A DNA stretch of 64,000 nucleotides from CADEED01 sp963842515 (GCA_963842515.1 CAWJGO010000005.1:434001-498000), one strand, 5' to 3'; shown: positions 45,001-52,661, counted from the stretch's first letter. A program made the numbers and translations. Notes: generated from the letters alone by a model not told the origin.

Positions 45001-45559
45001 CGCCAACACCGAATTCACGCGTGCGCTCACGCTGATGCGCGGCAGTGATCCCACCCAGGCCATTCTCGAGATGCAGGTGCTCACGCAGTCGTATCCGGAT
45101 CTGCCGGGTCCATACGCCAACCTGGGTATCCTGCATCGCAATGCCAACCAATTGGCCGAGTCCGAAGCGGCGCTGGCCAAGGCCACCGAGCGTGCTCCCT
45201 GGGATGCGCAGACCTGGAACGAATACGGACTCACGCTGCGCCAGGCAGGGAAGTTCGCCGAAGCGCGCACCGCGTACGAACGGGCGGTCAAAGCGAATCC
45301 CTCCTACGCGCCTGCTCACCGCAACCTGGGTGTGCTGCTCGACCTGTTCCTCGATGATCCGGTCACGGCTCAAACCGAGCTCGAGACGTACAAGACGCTG
45401 ACGGGCGAAGACAAGCCGGTCAGCGGGTGGCTGGCGGAACTGCGCGCGCGCAACAAGGTGCGTGCACCGGCGTCCGAAGCCGCGCCCCAATCCGGAAACG
45501 ACTCTGCTCCAGAAACCGCACCCGAAGCCGCGCCCAAACCTCAAGGAGGCGCCACGTGA
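42062..45559 (+). CDS. Large exported tetratricopeptide-repeat protein
   Basis: The 1165-residue protein has a signal peptide ('KYLLMAALCAMAVSATAA') and many TPR units: 'YPDYPRNDQVLYQLARAYETTGQPEKAL', 'FADVTRKLAVAYGETGQAGQAAVEFERI' and near the C-terminus 'YANLGILHRNANQLAESEAALAKA' and 'WNEYGLTLRQAGKFAEARTAYERA'. A Pro/Ala linker around residues 935-975 divides the main repeat array from the C-terminal TPR block. It resembles the TPR proteins that precede TolQ/ExbD genes in Agl/Glt-like operons. A role organising the envelope complex is inferred. GTGA overlap couples it to the next gene. Confidence 0.85.
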   Translation: MTAPNKYLLMAALCAMAVSATAAPKKKEKTIGELSARPVVVQPDQKVEASAARAMDNYRRFLELQKTDPQLRAEALRRLGDLNMEAGEGERMAGEASTIDLQGAEAIKLYTSLLKSYPDYPRNDQVLYQLARAYETTGQPEKALVTLDDVLRRYPKSPQMDEVQFRRGELLFSAKEYRKAQDAYQYVVGKGEKAAFLSQSLYKHGWSLFKQGLNDESLPSFAGVLDRTMLTKDTRALIPLEKLPRANRELADDTLRVMAVTFSYDDASVAAVDRFLVAHNNPAYAPIIYSRLGDLYVEKERFQDAASVYRAYATREPNSEFSPGLSMQAIDAYRKGGFTELVLEGKREYVALYNYGTPFWQGRNKADYPNIAKELKTNLKDVATFFHAEAQKTKKVDQYREAARWYRTYLESFPDDPESFGTNYLLSETLYSSEDYQGAAAEFTKTAYNYPRNPRSAAAAYAALGSFTKYEEKLPPAEKVEAHKLAVDAGVKFGTSFPEHQDSAGVLTRAAEDIFATQDLQRSIEVANLVLAHQPPADQPKRRIAYTIIGQANFDLLQFAEAEKGYIAARDLLPPNDKMRADLTERIASAVYRQGEAKQKAGDNLGAVDDFLRIAQVAGTSKIAAQAEYDAGAQLIILKEWPRAIQVLERFRTNNPKSEFTADVTRKLAVAYGETGQAGQAAVEFERIALNPAETKEIQREANLQAADLYAKAGNSVKAVSMLEHFVVAYPTPVADSIEARQKLADIAGTAGNLEKQRSWQREIVTADRNAGAGRTDRTQYLAAKSQLALASPARDEFRNIPLVLPLKTSLAKKRKAMEAALGGYKAAADYRVAEVTTVATFEIAEIYLQLGKDIMKSERPKKLEAEQIDEYNSLLEEQAFPFEEQAISTHEINTKRAREGVYDEGVKKSYAALAELKPGRYAKTEIMSASLDALVPPPPAAATPDPALATPADPQAAPIATSAAVPAAPAFNIPRPPARANTEFTRALTLMRGSDPTQAILEMQVLTQSYPDLPGPYANLGILHRNANQLAESEAALAKATERAPWDAQTWNEYGLTLRQAGKFAEARTAYERAVKANPSYAPAHRNLGVLLDLFLDDPVTAQTELETYKTLTGEDKPVSGWLAELRARNKVRAPASEAAPQSGNDSAPETAPEAAPKPQGGAT

Positions 45560-46062
45560 ACAAACTACTTTTCCTGGCACTGTTGTTGTTAGCTGGCGCC
45601 GCGCTCGCTCAAACGCCGCCGCCGGCCGCGCCGCGTGACGGCCTGGATCCAGGCGTCAATACGTCCGCCCCTGTTGCTCCGGACGAGGCCATGGAGCCTG
45701 CAGTGAATACCACCCCGCCGGCGGAGAAGCCGGCGCCCGCACCGGTTGCCGCGGCGCCCGCGACTGCCACGCCCAAGCCTGCCGCAGGCACCCCTAACAA
45801 GCCTGCGCCGGCCAGGGGCAACGCCAAAGACCGCCTGGAGCTCGACGCCTCGCAGATCACGGGTAACCGCGAGCTGCCCAAGGTGCTGTATATCGTGCCC
45901 TGGCGCAGTGCAGAGCTCGGCGACCTGGTGGGCCGGCCCGTGAACAGCCTGCTCGACGAGGTGCTGGAGCCGGTCGACCGTGACGTCTTTCGCAGACAAA
46001 ACCGCTACTTCGAGGCGTTGCAGCCCAATGAGGCGGCGCCCGCCAGTAAGCCTGAGAAGTGA
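45556..46062 (+). CDS. Small exported Pro/Ala-rich protein
   Basis: The GTG at 45556 has a near-perfect ribosome-binding site (AAGGAGG). It gives 168 residues starting with 'NKLLFLALLLLAGAALAQ', a signal peptide. Residues about 20-95 are low-complexity Pro/Ala/Thr, followed by a compact C-terminal domain of about 70 residues ('RLELDASQITGNRELPKVLYIVPWRSAELGDLVGRP'-type). No cysteines are present in the mature part. I do not recognise the domain. Its place between the TPR proteins and ExbB suggests a periplasmic linker in the same complex. Confidence 0.73.
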   Translation: MNKLLFLALLLLAGAALAQTPPPAAPRDGLDPGVNTSAPVAPDEAMEPAVNTTPPAEKPAPAPVAAAPATATPKPAAGTPNKPAPARGNAKDRLELDASQITGNRELPKVLYIVPWRSAELGDLVGRPVNSLLDEVLEPVDRDVFRRQNRYFEALQPNEAAPASKPEK

Positions 46063-46143
46063 TTAACAGTTTTTGGCACTTATGTAACGCAATCTTGTCC
46101 GCTCAAGCCCCTGAGCATGTTCGTTTTCTGAGGAGAGTCGACC

Positions 46144-46839
46144 GTGGGTTTCATCAATGATGTCGTAGTATTTTTCAAGGAAGGCGGGTTTTTCCTTTAC
46201 CCCCTTCTCATCATTTTCGTCGTGGGTGTGGCCATCTCCATCGAGCGCTGGCTTTACCTGACCGTCGAGACGTCGCGCAATCGTTCGCTGTGGGAAGAGG
46301 TCGCGCCGCACCTTGGTGCCGGGAACTTCAAGCAGGCCATCACACTGGCGAACAATTCGCCAGCGCAGATTGGCACGGTGCTCAAGTACGGTCTCGCCCG
46401 ATTGTCGACGGCACGTCGCCGTGACGACATCCAGCAGGCGATGGAAGAGTCGCTGCTGGAAATAGTTCCAAGACTGGAAAAGCGCACGCATTACCTGTCG
46501 GCGCTGGCGAACATCGGCCTGCTGGTCGGTCTGCTGGGCACCATCCTCGCGCTGATCCACGCGTTCGGAGCGGTATCGCAGGCGAACCCGGCCGAGAAGG
46601 CATCGCTGCTGGCAGCCGCCATTTCGGAAGCCATGAACAACACGGCTTCCGGTCTGTTCGTCGCAATCGTATTGCTGCTTGCACACATGTTCCTGGAATC
46701 CAAGACCACCTCGCTGATCGACAGCCTCGAGATCGCGGTCGTGAAATTCCTGAACTCGATCACCGAGCGATATTCGGAGCCGGCGCCGCAGCCCGCTGCA
46801 CCGATGGCTCCGCGTGCTCCCGCACCACGTCCTGCCTGA
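46144..46839 (+). CDS. exbB: MotA/TolQ/ExbB proton channel protein
   Basis: The 231-residue protein (GTG start, upstream GAGGAGA) has three membrane helices: residues about 14-33, 120-142 and 168-190. The family core 'NIGLLVGLLGTILALIHAF' and the third helix with 'EAMNNTASGLFVAIVLLLAHMFLES' are present. The threonine in 'LGTI' and the small-residue packing are typical of proton-conducting ExbB/TolQ. It would form the pentameric stator with the two ExbD proteins encoded downstream. The C-terminal tail is Pro/Ala-rich. Confidence 0.94.
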   Translation: MGFINDVVVFFKEGGFFLYPLLIIFVVGVAISIERWLYLTVETSRNRSLWEEVAPHLGAGNFKQAITLANNSPAQIGTVLKYGLARLSTARRRDDIQQAMEESLLEIVPRLEKRTHYLSALANIGLLVGLLGTILALIHAFGAVSQANPAEKASLLAAAISEAMNNTASGLFVAIVLLLAHMFLESKTTSLIDSLEIAVVKFLNSITERYSEPAPQPAAPMAPRAPAPRPA

Positions 46840-46884
46840 TAGCTGGTCCGTTCGCCGCCTGGCATTCAGCAGAGGAATCACGCG

Positions 46885-47421
46885 ATGGCTTCATCCAAGC
46901 TCGCAGCCCGTTCGATCCGCAATCACGCGAAATACAAGGGTCGCAACGATCTGAACATCGTGCCCATGATCGACATGATGGTCATCCTCGTATTCTTCCT
47001 GCTGTTCACCGCGGTGTTCTCCAACACGAACATTCTCGAGCTCAACCTTCCGGCGCCCAACTCCTCGGTGCCGGAACTTCCGCAGGGGCTGCAGCTCGAG
47101 GTTATCGTGCGCCAGAACGGCATCGAGGTCGCTGATCGAAATTCCGGTGTGTTGCGCACGCTGCCGAAGAAAGCCGGCGAATACGACTACGCGGGGCTCT
47201 CTGAATTCCTGCAGTTCGTGAAGTCCAAGTACCCCACGGTCCTTGCGGCCAACGTGCTGCTCGAGCAGGACATTCCATACGACGTGCTGGTCCAGACGAT
47301 GGACAACACGCGGTTGTGGCTCAACTCCGAGGGCATAGGGCTCGTCAAAATCGAGCTGTTCCCTGATATCTCCGTTGGCGATGCGCCGCTGGTGGGTGCT
47401 GCGGTCCGAGGTGCGAAGTGA
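46885..47421 (+). CDS. exbD: ExbD/TolR-family protein, first copy
   Basis: The 178-residue protein has one N-terminal membrane helix (about residues 26-45). It includes the proton-accepting aspartate in 'NIVPMIDMMVILVFFLLFTA' (D29). A periplasmic domain follows. It couples the proton flow through ExbB to the TonB-like partner. Its stop overlaps the GTG of the second ExbD gene. The periplasmic domain differs clearly from that of the second copy, so the two probably form a mixed complex or have separate roles. Confidence 0.93.
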   Translation: MASSKLAARSIRNHAKYKGRNDLNIVPMIDMMVILVFFLLFTAVFSNTNILELNLPAPNSSVPELPQGLQLEVIVRQNGIEVADRNSGVLRTLPKKAGEYDYAGLSEFLQFVKSKYPTVLAANVLLEQDIPYDVLVQTMDNTRLWLNSEGIGLVKIELFPDISVGDAPLVGAAVRGAK

Positions 47422-47927
47422 CCCCGTATCGCATCAAGAAGCACCGACAGCGCGGCCATCACGTGAGCCACATGGCTCTGGTGCCTTTCATCGACATGCT
47501 GATGATGCTCGTGGTGTTCCTGCTGCTGCACAGCTCGGATGTCGAGATTCTGCCTAACACCAAGCAAATCACCATTCCTCAGTCGGTCGCCGAGCTCAAG
47601 CCGCGGGAGACGGTTGTCGTCATGGTCACGACGGATGCGTTGCTCGTGAACGGCCGCCAGATCGCCACCATCGCGGAGCTGCGCGGCAACGACGCACAAC
47701 TGGTCATCGAGCCGTTGCGCCTCGCGCTCAAGGAACAGTCGGACTCAAGCCTGCGCACCGCGGCGCAAGACGATCTCGCCGACCGTGAAGTGACCATCAT
47801 GGGCGACAAGGGCACACCTTTCGCCGTGCTCAAGCGCGTGATGGCGACGGCTACGGCCGCCGACTATGGCAAAGTCTCGCTGGCCGTGATCCAGCGTGAG
47901 GTCGAGGCCTCTGGAGCCGGCACATGA
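47418..47927 (+). CDS. exbD: ExbD/TolR-family protein, second copy
   Basis: The 169-residue product has a single membrane helix with 'HMALVPFIDMLMMLVVFLLLH', where the conserved aspartate (about D24) would take part in proton transfer. A periplasmic domain follows, longer in the middle than the classical ExbD ('ELRGNDAQLVIEPLRLALKEQ'). Overlaps with both neighbours (GTGA and ATGA) show tight coupling. Two ExbD genes behind one ExbB is also the arrangement of AglR-AglQ-AglS in Myxococcus. Confidence 0.92.
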   Translation: MTPYRIKKHRQRGHHVSHMALVPFIDMLMMLVVFLLLHSSDVEILPNTKQITIPQSVAELKPRETVVVMVTTDALLVNGRQIATIAELRGNDAQLVIEPLRLALKEQSDSSLRTAAQDDLADREVTIMGDKGTPFAVLKRVMATATAADYGKVSLAVIQREVEASGAGT

Positions 47928-48826
47928 TGCTCGCTCCCTATTTCCGCCGCTTCGAGCTGCCCTGGGGTTTGGGCGAGGAGAGCGAGAAGCGATTCGTCAA
48001 GCTGCTGCGCGCGCTGCTCATCATCGCGACGGTCTGCGCCATCATCATCGCACTGCTGCCGATGCCGAAGCGCGAGCGCGTGAAGCCTTCCGATCTACCC
48101 GAACGCGTCGTGCAGCTCATCGTCGAAAGACCCAAGCCGCCTCCGCCGCCCCCGCCGCCGGAGCCGGAAAAGAAACCCGAGATCGAAAAGCCGAAACCCA
48201 CCGACCAGAAGCCGGTGGAAAAGCCGAAACCCAACGTGCGCAACCAGGGCATGCTGGCGCTCGCGGACGAGCTGGCCGAGCTTCGCGACCAGAATCTCGA
48301 CCTGCAGGACCCGCAATTGAAAACGCCGGTCGCCGATGCGCGGTCGGAGCGAAACCTCATCACCTCGCAGGCCGGGCGGGCGAGCGGCGGCATCAACACC
48401 GCCAACATGGCGCGGGGCTTCGGCGGCGGCGCCGGCGCCATTGGCACGCATACCTCCACGCAAGTCCAGCATGGCTCGGGGCTCGATCCAAATGCCGGCG
48501 GCCGCGTTCAGCGCACCGGCAGCAGTGGCAAGGCATCGCGCGCGCGCGAGGAAGTCGAGATCGTGTTCGACCGCAACAAGGGTGCGTTGTACGCGCTCTA
48601 TGGCCGCGCGCTGCGCGATCAGCCGGAGCTCGCCGGCAAGCTGGTGCTGGAATTCACCATCGCGCCCTCGGGCGAAATCACCATGTGCCGCGTGGTCTCG
48701 AGCGAGCTCAAGGATCCGGAGCTCGAGAAGAAGATCGTCGCGCGCGTGCGCCTTATCCGCTTCAAGGCGGCCGATGTCGAGGCTCTGACCGTGAGCAAAC
48801 CCATCGACTTCTTCCCGGCGGCCTGA
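47924..48826 (+). CDS. TonB-like energy transducer with AgmX/PglI-type C-terminal domain
   Basis: The 300-residue protein has a short cytoplasmic N-terminus and one membrane helix (about 28-47). A Pro/Lys/Glu-rich spacer (about 69-103) and a Gly-rich linker (140-185) follow. The C-terminal domain of about 100 residues, 'EEVEIVFDRNKGALYALYGR' then 'LVLEFTIAPSGEITMCRVVS' and 'DPELEKKIVARVRLIRF', is the AgmX/PglI type. This type occurs in gliding-motility (Agl/Glt) and other TonB-like proteins. Together with ExbB and two ExbD upstream it should transmit proton-driven motion across the periplasm. What it acts on at the outer membrane is unknown. Confidence 0.9.
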   Translation: MMLAPYFRRFELPWGLGEESEKRFVKLLRALLIIATVCAIIIALLPMPKRERVKPSDLPERVVQLIVERPKPPPPPPPPEPEKKPEIEKPKPTDQKPVEKPKPNVRNQGMLALADELAELRDQNLDLQDPQLKTPVADARSERNLITSQAGRASGGINTANMARGFGGGAGAIGTHTSTQVQHGSGLDPNAGGRVQRTGSSGKASRAREEVEIVFDRNKGALYALYGRALRDQPELAGKLVLEFTIAPSGEITMCRVVSSELKDPELEKKIVARVRLIRFKAADVEALTVSKPIDFFPAA

Positions 48827-48842
48827 GCCGGAGGAGGGTTCC

Positions 48843-49202
48843 GTGAATCTGCAATCGGAAATCCAGTACTACACGGAAATTCGAATTGCCGACAAGGCGC
48901 GGCTCATGGCGAGCTTTCTCGCCGAGCTCACGACCGAGGCGCGGGCAACCTATGGCCCTGCAGTCGATACGGTGCATGACGCCGCGAGGCTGCGTTTCGC
49001 CAACGAGCTCTGCAACCGCATCTCCAAGCTCATCGAGCAGTACCTGGGCGATGACAAGGCGCGCCCGGCCGACGATGTGGTGTTGCGCATGCTGCTGTCA
49101 CCGCGCGCGGACAAGGTTGCCGAGCGCATGGTGCACGCGGCCTACCGGCGTGCACTGCAGAACTTCGAGCGGTATGACACCACCGTTTTCATGAATTCGT
49201 AG
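48843..49202 (+). CDS. Small helical protein at the end of the TonB-type operon
   Basis: The 119-residue protein begins at a GTG with GGAGGAGG a few bases upstream. It is predicted alpha-helical and lacks a signal peptide, so it is likely cytoplasmic. Notable segments are 'EIRIADKARLMASFLAELTTEARATYG' and 'AARLRFANELCNRISKLIEQYLGDD'. The only gap to the TonB-like gene is 16 bases, so it is almost certainly part of the transcript. I cannot assign a family. A cytoplasmic regulator or adaptor of the ExbB stator is a possibility. Confidence 0.72.
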   Translation: MNLQSEIQYYTEIRIADKARLMASFLAELTTEARATYGPAVDTVHDAARLRFANELCNRISKLIEQYLGDDKARPADDVVLRMLLSPRADKVAERMVHAAYRRALQNFERYDTTVFMNS

Positions 49203-49211
49203 TGCGCGACC

Positions 49212-49466
49212 CTAGCGGCGATTCTTGTAGCCGATGGCGGCAAGGATCAGCAGATAAGACAACAGCCGTATCCCATAGAGGAGGTTGTTGCCCGCCTCAG
49301 GCCCGTCGACAAAAAGAAAACAAATTCGGTTCAAGCCCTCGATCAGAAATGCTGCGCCGAAGCCGAGGAATAACGGGTCGCGCGTCCGTCTCCAAAACTT
49401 CAGAAAGAATGCCGCCGCGACGAGCGAAGCGGTGACTATCACGCCAAGGAGAAATCCCTCGATCAT
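49212..49466 (-). CDS. Small membrane protein, DUF5985-like (second of pair)
   Basis: From the ATG at 49466 the product is 84 residues with three hydrophobic helices ('MIEGFLLGVIVTASLVAAAFF', 'PLFLGFGAAFLIEGLNRICFLF', 'LYGIRLLSYLLILAAIGY') and basic loops. It matches the short DUF5985 pattern. The open frame extends far upstream to 50006, but that would overlap two other genes. Its ATG overlaps the stop of the upstream paralogue-like gene as ATGA. The pair lies downstream of the winged-helix regulator at 49730. Function unknown. Confidence 0.75.
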   Translation of the reverse strand: MIEGFLLGVIVTASLVAAAFFLKFWRRTRDPLFLGFGAAFLIEGLNRICFLFVDGPEAGNNLLYGIRLLSYLLILAAIGYKNRR

Positions 49467-49729
49467 GAGTGATCGCTCTCGAATATGAGCCCATAGAGCA
49501 GCAGGCACATCGATATGGCCGCGGCTGCCAGGCGCCAGCGGTAGAGAGTGATGTCGGGGATCAAGGCCACATCGACGAGCAGGAGTGCATTCGCCGCGGT
49601 GAGTCCCGCGAAACACAGCCCACTCCAGAACAGCAAGCGCCTTTTTACGCTTTGGTACGCGCGGAGCAACAGCACCGCACACAGTCCAACGGTAAGCGTG
49701 CCGAGTATGTTTACAGTCAGTTGCAACAT
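49463..49729 (-). CDS. Small membrane protein, DUF5985-like (first of pair)
   Basis: The 88-residue protein has three hydrophobic helices ('LTVNILGTLTVGLCAVLLLRAY', 'LLFWSGLCFAGLTAANALLLVDVAL', 'WRLAAAAISMCLLLYGLIF'), the same topology as the following gene. The start is directly next to the stop of the winged-helix gene (49730). The two small proteins probably form a membrane pair; what they do is not known. Confidence 0.75.
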   Translation of the reverse strand: MLQLTVNILGTLTVGLCAVLLLRAYQSVKRRLLFWSGLCFAGLTAANALLLVDVALIPDITLYRWRLAAAAISMCLLLYGLIFESDHS

Positions 49730-50116
49730 CTATTGATCCTTCTTCAAGTCGAAGGCTCGCGCGAATTCCGTCACCGACGCAGACGCCTTCGAGTGGATGA
49801 ACGTTGTAATCGCCACGAGGTTGCGGCGGTATGCGTCGGCCACTTCGGCGAATGCCTTGCGGTCGTCGTTGTGCGCCGGGCTGAAGCGAAATTGGGCAGG
49901 CGTTCCGCCCGAGGCAACGAGGTCGCGGCGCGACAGCGATTCCAGCACGCGAATGGCGTTCGCCGGGTGGGTGTAAAGGCGCGCCGCGATTTCCTGCGCA
50001 CTCCACTGGCGATGCTCATCGTCGCTCAGGATCAGCAAGGTCTCGAGTTCGGCCACCGTGTCGATCTTTTCGGCGATGAACTTCAGGACCCGTGGAGATA
50101 TCGGAGGCAGCGCCAT
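49730..50116 (-). CDS. Winged-helix transcriptional regulator-like protein
   Basis: The 128-residue protein has an N-terminal winged helix-turn-helix: 'LETLLILSDDEHRQWSAQEIAARLYTHPANAIRVLESLSRRDLVASG' reads as helix 2, recognition helix and wing. A short helical tail follows. No ligand domain is visible. It shares its stop region with the first DUF5985 gene and its start with the MscS stop (50116), so the four genes on this strand form one unit. It may regulate this osmotic locus. Confidence 0.8.
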   Translation of the reverse strand: MALPPISPRVLKFIAEKIDTVAELETLLILSDDEHRQWSAQEIAARLYTHPANAIRVLESLSRRDLVASGGTPAQFRFSPAHNDDRKAFAEVADAYRRNLVAITTFIHSKASASVTEFARAFDLKKDQ

Positions 50117-51234
50117 CAGTTTGGTACAGCGGGAGGTCCGGCGTCACGTGGATGGCCCGAGAGCAATGGCCCATCTTCAGTAACCAGGAGTACTTTTCGA
50201 GTCGGATATGCGAATTCGATGCCCATTGCGGCAAGTCTTCGATGCAACTCCAGGTTGATCGATTGCTGAATGTCCATGTAGCGATTGAAGTCGGCTGACA
50301 AGACGAAGTAAACAGTCTCGAACTCCAGCGCCCAGTCGCCGTGCTTGGCAAAATGCGCGCGGTCAAAGCGAGTATCGCGCTGAGACGTCACGATTTCACG
50401 GATGATCTTCGGCAGCTCCGCCAGTTTCTCGACTGGGGTGTCGTAGGTTACGCCGGTGCCGAATACAACGCGCCGCTCACTCATCCGCCCGTAGTTGCGA
50501 ACCCTGCTTCCCAAAAGGTCGCCGTTCGAGATGATGATCTGCTCGCCACTCAGGCTGCGTAGGCGCGTGCTCTTGATGCCGATGTATTCCACGGAACCGA
50601 GGAATTCGTCGACACTCAAGAAGTCCCCGACGACGAATGGCTGGTCGAGCGCAATGGAGAGCGAGGCAAATAGATCGCCGAGTACGTTCTGCAGCGCGAG
50701 AGCCACCGCGATACCGCCGATACCAAGGCCTGCGACCAGCGCCGTGATATTTACGCCGAGGTTGTCGAGCGTCAGAAGCAACACCAGCGCCCAGATCACG
50801 ACGTTCGCGAGAAAGGAAATGATACCCAGCGAACCGATGGCGGCTTTGTCACCCGCCAGGCTGCGCCGGCGCTTGCGATCGAGCCACGCACCGGCCGCGG
50901 TGGCGGCCCAGATTCCCGCCTGCCAGAAGAGCGCGATGGTGATCGCCGAGTTGATGACCGCCTGCGACTTCTGCCCGATCGTGAGAGTCTTGAGGCCGAG
51001 AACGATGGCAACTACGACGAAGAACAGCAATGTCGTCCGGCCGAGGACCAGGGCTGGAATTTCCAGGAGCTCGGTTTCCGGAGTCTTCTGCAGGCGCACG
51101 TGATACCGGCGTGCAACTCTGCGCAGAGTCAGGAAAAGGATGACCGCGACAAAGGTGACCGTGCCGGCTATCAGCCACGCCGACAGTGAGTTCTCGAAGA
51201 TCGGCAGATTGGAGAAATCGTTCATGTCAGGCAT
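50116..51234 (-). CDS. mscS: Mechanosensitive ion channel, MscS family
   Basis: From the ATG at 51234 (GAGGGAA upstream) the protein has 372 residues. Four or five membrane helices precede the pore helix TM3a ('LVAGLGIGGIAVALALQNVLGDLFASLSIAL'). The beta domain ('PFVVGDFLSV' and 'GSVEYIGIKSTRLRSLSGEQIIISNGDLL') and the cytoplasmic vestibule follow. Such channels open on hypo-osmotic shock and release solutes. The gene overlaps the trehalose-6-phosphate synthase stop by eight bases, tying solute synthesis to its emergency release. An ATG at 51225 is also possible. Confidence 0.93.
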   Translation of the reverse strand: MPDMNDFSNLPIFENSLSAWLIAGTVTFVAVILFLTLRRVARRYHVRLQKTPETELLEIPALVLGRTTLLFFVVVAIVLGLKTLTIGQKSQAVINSAITIALFWQAGIWAATAAGAWLDRKRRRSLAGDKAAIGSLGIISFLANVVIWALVLLLTLDNLGVNITALVAGLGIGGIAVALALQNVLGDLFASLSIALDQPFVVGDFLSVDEFLGSVEYIGIKSTRLRSLSGEQIIISNGDLLGSRVRNYGRMSERRVVFGTGVTYDTPVEKLAELPKIIREIVTSQRDTRFDRAHFAKHGDWALEFETVYFVLSADFNRYMDIQQSINLELHRRLAAMGIEFAYPTRKVLLVTEDGPLLSGHPRDAGPPAVPN

Positions 51235-52612
51235 GTGCGCGTTCCCTCGCGGCATCGAGCGCGAGTAGAAAGCGCGTGTGCCAGGCGTGAATGCAGTTCT
51301 TGCGCAAGGTATCGATCATCGACTGGTGCCGCTCGCGCCGCTCTGCCAGCGGCATGTTGAAGGCCTGCTGAATCGCGTGAGCCATGCTCCGTGTGTCGTA
51401 CGGGTTGACCAGCACGGCGCCACCAAGTTCGTGCGCGGCGCCAGCCAGCGTCGACAGTACGAGAACTCCAGGGTCGGACGGGTCCTGCGCGGCTACAAAT
51501 TCCTTCGCGACGAGGTTCATGCCGTCGCGCAGCGGCGTAGCGATGCCGATGAGCGCATTGCGGAGGAAGCCCATCAAAACGTCGTGGGCGAAGTTCTTGT
51601 TCAGGTAACGAATTGGCGTCCAGTCCGTGTCCGCGAATCGACCATTGGTCCGCCCGGTCGTTTGTTCCAGATCACGGCGTATTTCCGAATACGCGCGAAC
51701 ATCCGTGCGCGATAGCGGAGCAATTTGCAGAAAGGTTACGCGATTCTGGTTTTCCGGATGTGTTTCGAGAAAACGCTCGTAGGCGCGGAATCGTTCGACC
51801 AATCCCTTGCTGTAGTCGAGTCGGTCAACTCCGATCATGAGGCGCCGGCCCAGAAGCCCCGCGAGCATGCGCTTGCATTCTTCGCTCGCCAATGATTCGG
51901 TTGCTTCACGCTGGATGGCGCTTACATCGACGCCGATCGGAAAGACGGACGTGATGACGGATCGTTCTCCGACGACGATGCGATCTTCATGGACGGCCTC
52001 GGAGCCCCACAATTGCGCCACAGCGCCGCGAAATGCTTCCAGATCGGTTCGTGTCTGAAAACCGAGCACGTCGTATGCGAGTAATGCCTGCAGCAGCTCG
52101 CCATAGACCGGCAGCACTCGCAGAACTTCAATGTTGGGAAAAGGGATATGCAGGAAGAATCCGATCGGCTGCGTGACTCCCGCATCCCGGAGCTTGTGGG
52201 CCAATGGGATCAGATGATAGTCATGCACCCAGATCACGTCTTCCGGCTCGAGCAGTGGGCGCAGCTCCTGCGCGAACCTCCGATTGACGCGTAGATAGGC
52301 CTCGTACTGGGCATCGGAGTAGCGAAAACCTTCGACAAAATAGTGAAACAGCGGCCAAAGCACCGAATTGCAGAAGCCGAGGTAGAAATCCTTGTAATCG
52401 GTCTGGTCCAGATGCGTGGCGGCGTAGCTGATGTCTCCTTTGCGAATCACCGTAGGCGGCTCGATGGTCCCGTCGGTCGTCTCGCCATCCCACCCGAACC
52501 ACAGTCCGCCGCGTGCCTGCATGGCCGCGACCAAGCCAACTGCGAGCCCACCAGGCGCGGTGCTGCGCTTGGGAAGGGCAATCCTATTGGAGACCGCAAC
52601 CAACCTGCTCAT
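51227..52612 (-). CDS. otsA: Trehalose-6-phosphate synthase
   Basis: From the ATG at 52612 the enzyme has 461 residues, normal for OtsA; the open frame upstream to 52741 lacks family sequence. GT20 features are clear: 'MSRLVAVSNRIALP', the UDP-glucose loop 'GGLAVGL', 'VHDYHLIPLAHKLRD', 'GVDRLDYSKGLVERFRAYERFL', and 'LRDGMNLVAKEFVAAQ' near the end. It makes trehalose-6-phosphate from UDP-glucose and glucose-6-phosphate, an osmoprotectant precursor. The phosphatase gene lies 49 bases upstream on the same strand. Confidence 0.97.
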   Translation of the reverse strand: MSRLVAVSNRIALPKRSTAPGGLAVGLVAAMQARGGLWFGWDGETTDGTIEPPTVIRKGDISYAATHLDQTDYKDFYLGFCNSVLWPLFHYFVEGFRYSDAQYEAYLRVNRRFAQELRPLLEPEDVIWVHDYHLIPLAHKLRDAGVTQPIGFFLHIPFPNIEVLRVLPVYGELLQALLAYDVLGFQTRTDLEAFRGAVAQLWGSEAVHEDRIVVGERSVITSVFPIGVDVSAIQREATESLASEECKRMLAGLLGRRLMIGVDRLDYSKGLVERFRAYERFLETHPENQNRVTFLQIAPLSRTDVRAYSEIRRDLEQTTGRTNGRFADTDWTPIRYLNKNFAHDVLMGFLRNALIGIATPLRDGMNLVAKEFVAAQDPSDPGVLVLSTLAGAAHELGGAVLVNPYDTRSMAHAIQQAFNMPLAERRERHQSMIDTLRKNCIHAWHTRFLLALDAARERAHA

Positions 52613-52661
52613 ACGACACCCATGACGCCGAGACTCAGTTCGGTAGGCAATCCGATCACAG

